Positions 58,401-64,000 of a stretch of DNA of 64,000 bases are shown one piece after another (the first letter of the stretch is position 1; each line of letters starts with the position of its first letter). The stretch lies in assembly GCF_048771995.1 (NCBI RefSeq), contig NC_133036.1, positions 19,937,001-20,001,000 of the forward strand, written 5' to 3'. The notes under the pieces are model-generated. The model made no database searches. It saw only the letters and a program-made list of their open reading frames with translations, and was not told the DNA's origin. The translations under genes and the position numbers were made by a program. The stretch comes from Taeniopygia guttata (taxonomy: Eukaryota; Chordata; Aves; Passeriformes; Estrildidae).

Positions 58401-61400
58401 AGCTCTGGAGCATTATCGTTGACATCATCAACGATGACGTGGACGTGGGCGTGCAACTCTCTGTCGGAAAGTCGGCCTGGAATGACAGCGGGGTACAGGT
58501 CCCAGCCTGGAGTCCCAGTGCTGGCTAAACTCCCCTTCCCACACCTTGTGCCCCCTTCTGTGCCCTCCACATGATAAAGAATTTCTAGCTCATCATATCT
58601 TCAACTTTTCCTCTGAGATTTAGACATTTTCCTAAAACCCCTCATAGTGGTTAAATCATCAAGGATCTTTCAGGAGTAAAAGGACTGTAGATTATGTCTT
58701 CCTGATTCTTCCCACTGCATGCTGATGGATTGAGCATCATTCTCTGACACTAAAGCAACAGGCACAGGACAGTCCATGTCTATATTTTGAAATATCAAAC
58801 CAATCTGGGACTGGTCTGCCTCCCTGGAGCTGAGCAAAGCCAGCGGTCAAACCTTGAAATGATCTCTGACCTATTTGTAGGGACTTGTTTGACTGGGAGG
58901 ATGCTGCTGAGAACCTTGAAGCACTCCTTTCATTCCTAGCTCAGCAGGGACAGGCTGTCAGGTTGTGCCTTTCATTTTGCCAGCCCTGCTGGAAAGGTGT
59001 AGCAGATTTCTTTCAAACTGGGAAATGGGTGGCACTTACCATCTTCAAGGATCTCCACAGCTGCCACAGTGATGTTGTATGAGGAGCTGAATTCTCTGTC
59101 CAGAGGCTTGGGAAGTTGAATTACTCCATTATTTGACACCCTGATGTAGTCTCCATTAGGATTTGCTCTACGCTGAATGTATCTGGATTTTGTTTAAAAC
59201 AACATATGTCAATGCACGGCTGGGAATGCTGTGTTTCATTTCATTTCTTCTCAGAGGAAGGTCAGAGAGTTCTTATGTGACAAATTACATTATCTTGACC
59301 AGGAGGGCTGAGAATATTGCCCTAAAACTATGCAAGCTGGGAGAATGAAATACATCTGTCAGAAGAGATTCCGTATTATTGTACTTTGCTGTTTCAGAAG
59401 TCTATTTTCTTCTCTAAGCAGATAATTGAGAGAGCTCTTACAAAAAAAAAAAAAACAACAAAAAACCCCACTAAATTATAACCATGAAAAAATATCAAAG
59501 TTTATATTTGTTCCCTAAATGTGCAAGTGTTATATCAGTAAGTCCATGTGGTAATTATATGGGTAAATGAAATTTATGTTCAGGTTTTGATGAGCATATA
59601 TATCCATGGCTGCAGTGCTGGAAAAATTAAATTGGATTTTTTTTTGTTTGTTTTGGTTGGCATGCAGATTCTAAAAAAATAGGGCCAAAATCTGGGTTCT
59701 TTGTTAAATTCCTGGTGCCATTAATGGATTTTGCACTTTCAAATAGAATTGCTAAAGGTGGTGTTGTCTTACCTGATTTTCCGTTTAGCTGCGTCGGGGT
59801 CCTCGGCATGAACTGAACCAAGAGTTTTTACTTCTGCGTGGTTTTCCCTCACTTTGAACTCGTAAGAGGGTTTGGTGAAGACAGGAGGCTCGTCCACGTC
59901 GGTGACCTCGATGGTGACAGTCGCGATGCTCCGGGGGTTGCCGGGCTTGAAATGCCGAAGGTTCACGGTGGGGTCTGTGGCCTCGATGCTGAACCTGTAT
60001 TCTGACACTGTTTCGAAGTCCAGGGGCTAAAAACAAAAAGACAGTTACAGATATTCTTTCACTGGTGATCTAAGCAAACTTTCCATTGGCCCTCTGTGCA
60101 GATTTAAGATCTGTGCTCTATTTCATGTTTGGCAATGTTACCAAATTCCATCTTGGCTGGACCCATGGGAGAGCATTTCCCAGCTGAACTTCTCTATCAT
60201 AGCGTGGCTCAAGGTACCTCTGGTGTGGAACAGATTCATCCAGTAGTTTAGGTTCAGCAAAATAATTTTATTTTGAGTTAAATCATTGTCTTTTTATAAT
60301 GCTGTAACTCCCAAAACTTGGTTAGCTCCTGTCCCCCACAGGCTGGGGAAGAGATTCTCCTCTTGGCTATGCTTTGTGTTCTGAAGGCACTCAAGGCAGA
60401 TTGCAGATCTGCACTGGCTGACAGCTGGGGCATTCAGTGATAAATGACATCCTCTTCCCTGTTTTTCCCCTTGCCTGAGACTACAGAAGGAATCACACAA
60501 TGGGAGGAAGGCCAGGAGCTCAGGCAGTAAGAAATGCTCCTTTCAAAGTTTCCTTTGTTCTACCACCTGAGAGTCGATAAACGCTGAGATGCACAGCAGT
60601 TATGGTGACTCTTCTTTTCCTCTTAGAGTAGACATTGCAAGGGGAAGTGGTGGGACTTGCCCAGCAGCTGACATTTTATCTCACATAGCTGTGTGTTTAA
60701 AATTACAATGTGTGCACAGCCAAAATCACAGGGTGAACTTTGCCCACTAGAGGAAAAGGAAGAGCTGGTTCCAAATCCCTCTGGGAGGGTGTGTGGGGTC
60801 TGTGACTGCTCCTCCTTTGGGCAGGCACTGCATTCCCCAACTCCTGGGAAGCTGGGCAAGAGCTGCACCTGCTGAAGGAGAGCTGCTCATACCAGCGTGA
60901 CCACAGCCAAGGATTGTACTGCCACTCTTGAAATCCTTGGTACTGTTTTTCCTGAAAGTTTTCTCTTCTTAATGACATTTCTAGTCTTAGCACTTACAGA
61001 GAGACATTTGGAAGGGAAAAACACATTCCTGTCAGTCTGAGGATTACAGGAGCTGATTTATAGTCCTCTCTCCTCTTTTTTTTTTAACAGCAAGTCAATG
61101 AAATCAATGAAGTCTCAGTTTAGCAATGCTCTGCAGCAGTCCCCTGGTAAAAATCATGTAGGTTTGAGAATTTAAAAAAAACAAAGAACAGACCCTAAGA
61201 AAGGCTTTGAAAAGTCTTAAAGACATAAGAAATTAGTGGGGAAGCTCTTAAAAAAAAAGCTCTTTCCTCACCCTGAAGAAAGTAAGGGAGCTGTGGCTTG
61301 GATTGGAGCAAATTCCAAACTACAAAGAGACTTTTAGAAAGGAGGTCAGGTGGACTTGTTCACATTTTCTGCTTTGGTTTCAGGTGGGCTTCAGAAGGGA

Positions 61401-63663
61401 AGGATTTTTGACTTGGCCAGTTGGTTCAACTCTTAAATCACTGCCTCTTTGAAGCATCCAACTACTTGAAGTTTGAAAGGAACCCAAAGCACCTAACCTG
61501 AATATCTGACACAGCCCCCACTGCCCTCTGCAGTAATTCTGGAGTTTTTCAGGTCTGGACATTGAAAAGGACTAGAAATCATCAGCTCTTCTTCTCCCAG
61601 AGCTCAGAGAGCTGGTGTTCAGGATCAATAGATTTCATGCTGACTTTCATGTGTTTCTGTTTTTTCCTGCAGATAGTCCTAAACCAAAAAATCACTTGTT
61701 ACACATGGACAACCACAATAATCATCTTTGTTATGGAGAAAAATACCTTCTTTGGCCTAAAGATTCCTTCATTTGTGTATGGATTTGCTACAATGTCAAA
61801 GGTGTCCCTGAACTCTCCTTGGATAAAGCTGTATCTTGTATTTCTGTGCTGTGGTTCATCGATATCTTCTACTTTGACTCTGCCAACTTCTCCTCCAACT
61901 GAAATGTTTTCAGGAACTTTAAAGTGAAATGATGCTGTTAAAAAAAAGAAAAATACATAAGGAGTGTGTACATGGAAGTTAGGACTTAGTTAAAACTGTT
62001 CTCACTTGACAGATGCACATAAAAATACTTCATTGAGAATTTAGCCTTGTGTTTGTCTAAGACATGTAAAAGTACAAATAATACCCCAAATTGTCAAGAT
62101 CCTTAGCAAAGGGATAAAATTAATACTGATTTTTGTTTTCTGCTCTAGGTGTGCATCACCCAGGAAAAGTGGCTCTGGCTGAAACACAGAAGAGCTTCTG
62201 AACATGGAAAGTTCTTTTGGCTGTTTTTAAGGAAAGCTGAATTGTGCTGGACCGTGAGCTGAACTCGTGCCAGCCCTTGGTTCCAGGGTGGCTCAGGGGC
62301 TGTGGCACTCACAGTGTTTGAACACTGGGAAGTTGTCGTTGATGTCGGACAAAGTGATGATCACTGTGGCTGTGCTGGAATCCCCGGAGAAACCTGGAGC
62401 ATCTTTGGCTTGAACAACAATCTCATATGTTGACTTGGTCTCTCTGTCTAAATTAGGCTCTTTTGTATAAATCACTCCTGTGAAAAAATAATATTGGATA
62501 CAATAAGATTTTGCAGCACATCCAACATCTTTTCAATTTTGACAGCAAATTTTTATTGTTTTTTATTTCTACACGTTCAGCTTTAAGTATCAATTTTACA
62601 GTGGTATTTTTCAAGAAATGTTAGAAATTTTTCTGCATGATGGAATATTTAGGAGCGCTGATGCAGAATATTCCTTTTAATGGATCTTTAACCTCTTACC
62701 TGTGGTCTTTGCACTAGCAAACTAGTGTGGTTACAAGAGATACTGACATTGGTTTAAAAACTGGGCAAAATTTAAGCAAGAAAGTTTAGGAAAGTAAATT
62801 ATTATTACCGAATGCTGTTTCTGAATTTGTGTATTCCCTTTTCCTGTTTGGTCACTGGAACAGTATCTGTGCTAAACTGAAAACATGAACTCAACTTAGC
62901 TCCTGGTCAATCATTCCACAAGCGGGAAAAAAAATGACCTTTTATCTTCTCATTGTGTTCATGGCAGCTGATATCCTGGTTTTATTAATTCATTTCCAGA
63001 TGCAGACAGTGGCATTGTAGAGTGTGAATGAAAAACCTTCCTATATCATGCTTAAATGTATATTTTGAATGATTATTCCTTTTTTCCAGAATAAAAAAAG
63101 CCTTAAAACTGTGTTTTCTTCAAAGGGTAGGGCATGGATAAAGTGTAAGGCCATTTGTGTATTTGACTTACCGGAGTCATCAATGGTGAAATATTCACCT
63201 CCTGTGGTGACTTCGTAGGTGACCGTGGCATGACCCGACACTGTGGGGTCATCAGCATCCACAGCTGTCACTTTGGTGACTGAGGTTCCTAGAGAAGCAT
63301 TTTCAAGGTCCATATTAATATAAGAGGTGCTTTTGAAGGCCAGCCAGGAAGGAGGTGAGTGCTGGGGGACATACCTACTGGTGACATTTCTGGGACAGAG
63401 CCATTGAACACCTTCTGCACAAACACGGGGGCGTTGTCGTTGATGTCGTACACCTTGATGATGAACTTGGAGGGGCGCTCCAGGGACCTGTTGTTGGTTC
63501 TGTCGATTATGAGGGCTGTCAGCTCATACTCTGCCTTCTTCTCCCTGTCCAGCCTCTCAAAGGCATAGACATCCCCGCTGGTCTCCTCCACCTTGAAGAT
63601 GGTGTTGGCATACTCCCCCTCGATGATGTACTTGGCGTTGTTGTTCCTCACGCTGGATGTGAT
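54993..63663 (-). CDS. CDH5: VE-cadherin (cadherin 5), 3' ten coding exons, 5' end outside window
   Basis: Type II classical cadherin that forms calcium-dependent homophilic adherens junctions between endothelial cells (family knowledge). Joining ten exons gives 2,130 nt: 709 residues plus TAA. Residue numbers here start at the first base of the first visible exon. Visible parts: most of EC1 (DINDNAP at 73-79), EC2 (DADDP at 107-111, DINDNFP at 180-186), EC3 (VEDIDEP, DVDEPP at 296-301), EC4 (DPDAA, LDRE, DVNDNAP at 403-409), EC5 with the CKCNEKGNFTFC cysteine motif at 509-520, a membrane span at about 528-553, and a cytoplasmic tail. The tail keeps YDEEGGGEMDTTSYDVSVLN (578-597, p120-catenin region) and [20 protein letters not shown] (681-700, beta-catenin region). 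Both read as identical to human VE-cadherin as I recall it. Human CDH5 has 784 residues with about 70 upstream of this point, so length agrees. All splice sites are GT-AG with matching phases; no frameshift or premature stop. Signal peptide, propeptide and the EC1 tryptophans lie beyond the right edge. Confidence 0.96.
56256..56501 (-). CDS. CDH5: CDH5 exon 11: end of EC5 and transmembrane segment
   Basis: 246 nt. Acceptor TTACTTCTTCCAG|ACAACA, donor ATCATTG|GTGAGT. It encodes residues 464-546: NTANITVKYGQFNRELAKFH, YLPVLISDNGDPDLTSTNTL, VISVCKCNEKGNFTFCEERA, KQVGVSIQALVAIFICIFTI. The membrane-proximal CKCNE..FTFCE cysteine cluster and the start of the hydrophobic span match human CDH5. The hydrophobic span continues into the next exon (VIALLILLRKR). 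Confidence 0.95.
56508..56581 (+). repeat. 37-bp direct tandem duplication beside the CDH5 exon 11 acceptor
   Basis: Copy 1 at 56508-56544 and copy 2 at 56545-56581. They differ only at T/C sites near their ends (CTCTACTA against CTCCACCA). On the minus (gene) strand the duplicated block lies just upstream of exon 11, with its proximal edge 7 bases from the first exon base. It therefore covers most of the pyrimidine tract and the likely branch-point region. Confidence 0.95.
56816..56924 (-). CDS. CDH5: CDH5 exon 10: EC5, first part
   Basis: 109 nt, phase 0 at entry. Acceptor TTCCATCCTCCAG|GTGATT, donor ACTACG|GTAGTG. It encodes residues 428-463: VIVRISAVDKDETSPRGFFR, YSLATEDSNFSLIENY. Human CDH5 has LVLQISAIDKDITPRNVKFK here. 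The intron on its 3' side is short (314 bp) and contains the duplicated sequence reported separately. Confidence 0.94.
57425..57825. mobile_element. LTR-like insertion in CDH5 intron 9 (between exons 9 and 10)
   Basis: A 401-bp element with TG...CA ends and near-inverted termini: TGTCCTGGTT at the left and AACCATGACA at the right. It is bounded by CAAAA (57420-57424) and CAAAG (57826-57830), a 5-bp target-site duplication with one mismatch. The terminal sequence resembles an LTR family common in songbird genomes (memory, unchecked). No gag/pol/env frames are present, so this is a solo LTR or truncated copy. I could not assign its orientation with confidence. Confidence 0.75.
58352..58476 (-). 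CDS. CDH5: CDH5 exon 9: end of EC4 and start of EC5
   Basis: 125 nt. Acceptor CTGTCATTCCAG|GCCGAC, donor GGGAAG|GTGAGA. It encodes residues 386-427: RLSDRELHAHVHVIVDDVND, NAPELVSPEEPRVCENAAPG, K. It aligns with human VQVHIEVLDENDNAPEFAKP and YQPKVCENAVHGQ. The EC4/EC5 calcium linker DVNDNAPE is intact. Confidence 0.95.
59040..59182 (-). CDS. CDH5: CDH5 exon 8: EC4, middle part
   Basis: 143 nt. Acceptor AAATCCAG|ATACATT, donor GAAGATG|GTAAGT. It encodes residues 338-386: YIQRRANPNGDYIRVSNNGV, IQLPKPLDREFSSSYNITVA, AVEILED. It aligns with human SIRRTSDKGQFFRVTKKG and LDREVYPWYNLTVEAKEL. The sequon NIT is present. No ATG-initiated frame marks this exon; homology and phase identify it. Confidence 0.92.
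59773..60026 (-). CDS. CDH5: CDH5 exon 7: EC3, second part, and start of EC4
   Basis: 254 nt, phase 0 at entry. Acceptor TTTGTTTTTAG|CCCCTGG, donor AATCAG|GTAAGA. It encodes residues 254-338: PLDFETVSEYRFSIEATDPT, then VTIEVTDVDEPPVFTKPSYE, then HAEDPDAAKRKIR. Human CDH5 has PLDYEYIQQYSFIVEATDPT and ITDVDEPPIF at the same place. The DVDEPP and DPDAA calcium motifs are intact. Confidence 0.95.
61747..61934 (-). CDS. CDH5: CDH5 exon 6: EC3, first part
   Basis: 188 nt. The acceptor has a T-rich tract ending TTAACAG; the donor AAG|GTATTT is weaker than its neighbours. It encodes residues 191-253: SFHFKVPENISVGGEVGRVK, then VEDIDEPQHRNTRYSFIQGE, ending GIFRPKK. It aligns with human VVPEDTRVGTSVGSLFVEDP and the following DEPQNRMTKYSILRGDY. 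The sequon NIS lies in the first strand. No overlapping open frame in the standard track follows this exon on the minus strand; it was found from homology and splice phases. Confidence 0.92.
62313..62477 (-). CDS. CDH5: CDH5 exon 5: EC2, second part
   Basis: 165 nt. Acceptor TTTTTTCACAG|GAGTG, donor AACACT|GTGAGT. It encodes residues 136-191, including NLDRETKSTYEIVVQAKDAP, GDSSTATV and the EC2/EC3 linker DINDNFPVF. It aligns closely with human LDREKQARYEIVVEARDA and DINDNFPFF. Confidence 0.95.
63172..63288 (-). CDS. CDH5: CDH5 exon 4: EC2, first part
   Basis: 117 nt, entering with two bases of a split glycine codon and leaving with one. Acceptor TTCTCTAG|GAACC, donor CTCCG|GTAAGT. It encodes GTSVTKVTAVDADDPTVSGH and on to EYFTIDDSG (residues 97-136). 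The DADDP calcium-binding motif is intact. Only an 86-bp intron separates it from exon 3. Confidence 0.94.
63375..63663 (-). CDS. CDH5: CDH5 exon 3 (human numbering): EC1 and start of EC2
   Basis: 289 nt, phase 0 at entry and ending after one base of a codon. The acceptor is a pyrimidine run ending CTCCTCCCAG, then ATC ACA TCC AGC. The donor is GTAG|GTATGT. It encodes residues 1-96, beginning ITSSVRNNNAKYIIEGEY, which aligns with KIKSSVSRKNAKYLLKGEY of human CDH5. The first LDRE motif (38-41) and the EC1/EC2 calcium linker DINDNAP (73-79) are present. N-glycosylation sequons NRS (58-60) and NGS (87-89) are visible. No earlier exon could be found between here and the window edge. Confidence 0.94.
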
Positions 63664-64000
63664 CTGGGAGGAGAGTGTAATTCAGCGAGAAAAGGCGGGT
63701 CTGGCAGCTGGGTGCAGCAGTCTCTCCCAGAGGATTCACACAGTCAGGAACTCCTCATCCCATGGGAACCCTCAGGACTTTTGTTGTCAGCTGGGCAGCA
63801 CTGACCAACACCAGCCCATAAGCAGCTGGGCTTACAGGATGACACTTGCACCCACACTGAAACTTGCTTGCTTATACAGAACAAAGCCTTTTTAAATCAT
63901 ACCTCATATCTCCTAAAGGCACAAATTGTTCATGCAGCCAGCACTTACAAATAATGAACTGCATTATGTCTGAAATAACATGAGCCACCTTCAGTCTTCA

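Noticed and set aside
63664..64000. CDH5 exon 2 (signal peptide, propeptide, EC1 start)
   Set aside because: No DW-starting EC1 sequence, RQKR-type cleavage site or hydrophobic signal peptide is visible on the minus strand here. A 60-codon frame at 63557-63739 is an out-of-frame shadow of exon 3.

Overview
This is vertebrate nuclear DNA, most likely from a bird and probably a songbird. The one gene I can prove is split into phase-consistent GT-AG exons and encodes a vertebrate classical cadherin. The introns are short. Interspersed repeats are mainly retroviral-type LTRs, several of which look like families abundant in passerine genomes (from memory, not database-checked). GC-rich minisatellites are unusually prominent. 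There are no bacterial-type operons, rRNA, tRNA or CRISPR arrays that I can see.

Right end, about 54.0-64.0 kb, minus strand: the 3' ten exons of CDH5 (VE-cadherin, cadherin 5). They encode 709 residues from within the first cadherin repeat (EC1) to the stop codon. The upstream exons (5' UTR, signal peptide, propeptide, start of EC1) lie beyond the right edge. All nine internal junctions have AG acceptors, GT donors and matching phases, and the reading frame is intact. One intron holds a 401-bp solo-LTR-like insertion. The intron before the transmembrane exon carries a 37-bp tandem duplication that starts 6 bases outside the exon.

Middle, about 30.6-52.6 kb: a CpG island at 30.6-32.2 kb contains a 33/34-bp array, a 44-bp array and a (GGGGCC)6 tract. 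It probably marks a promoter, but no coding exon can be attached to it here. In mammals the next gene downstream of CDH5, in the same orientation, is BEAN1. The island is a candidate BEAN1 promoter or first exon, but this is inference only. Four LTR-like elements lie between 40.3 and 44.4 kb. Three further arrays follow: an 11-bp array rich in GGATCC (46.48-47.33 kb), a 67-bp array (about 47.44-47.97 kb) and a 2.4-kb array built on an 11-bp unit (50.19-52.63 kb).

Left part, 0-30 kb: no coding exon recognised. It holds a 28/29-bp minisatellite at 2.05 kb, a diverged local duplication (9.45-10.73 against 11.66-12.03 kb), a (TG)20 tract, a long (TATC)n tract, an AT-rich tract and a 702-bp solo LTR with a perfect 6-bp target-site duplication at 23.93-24.64 kb. 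Open reading frames of 60-500 codons outside CDH5 are either chance frames or stop-free frames across tandem repeats. I found no new gene system. The main points of interest are the repeat architecture, the orphan CpG island and the CDH5 intron insertions.
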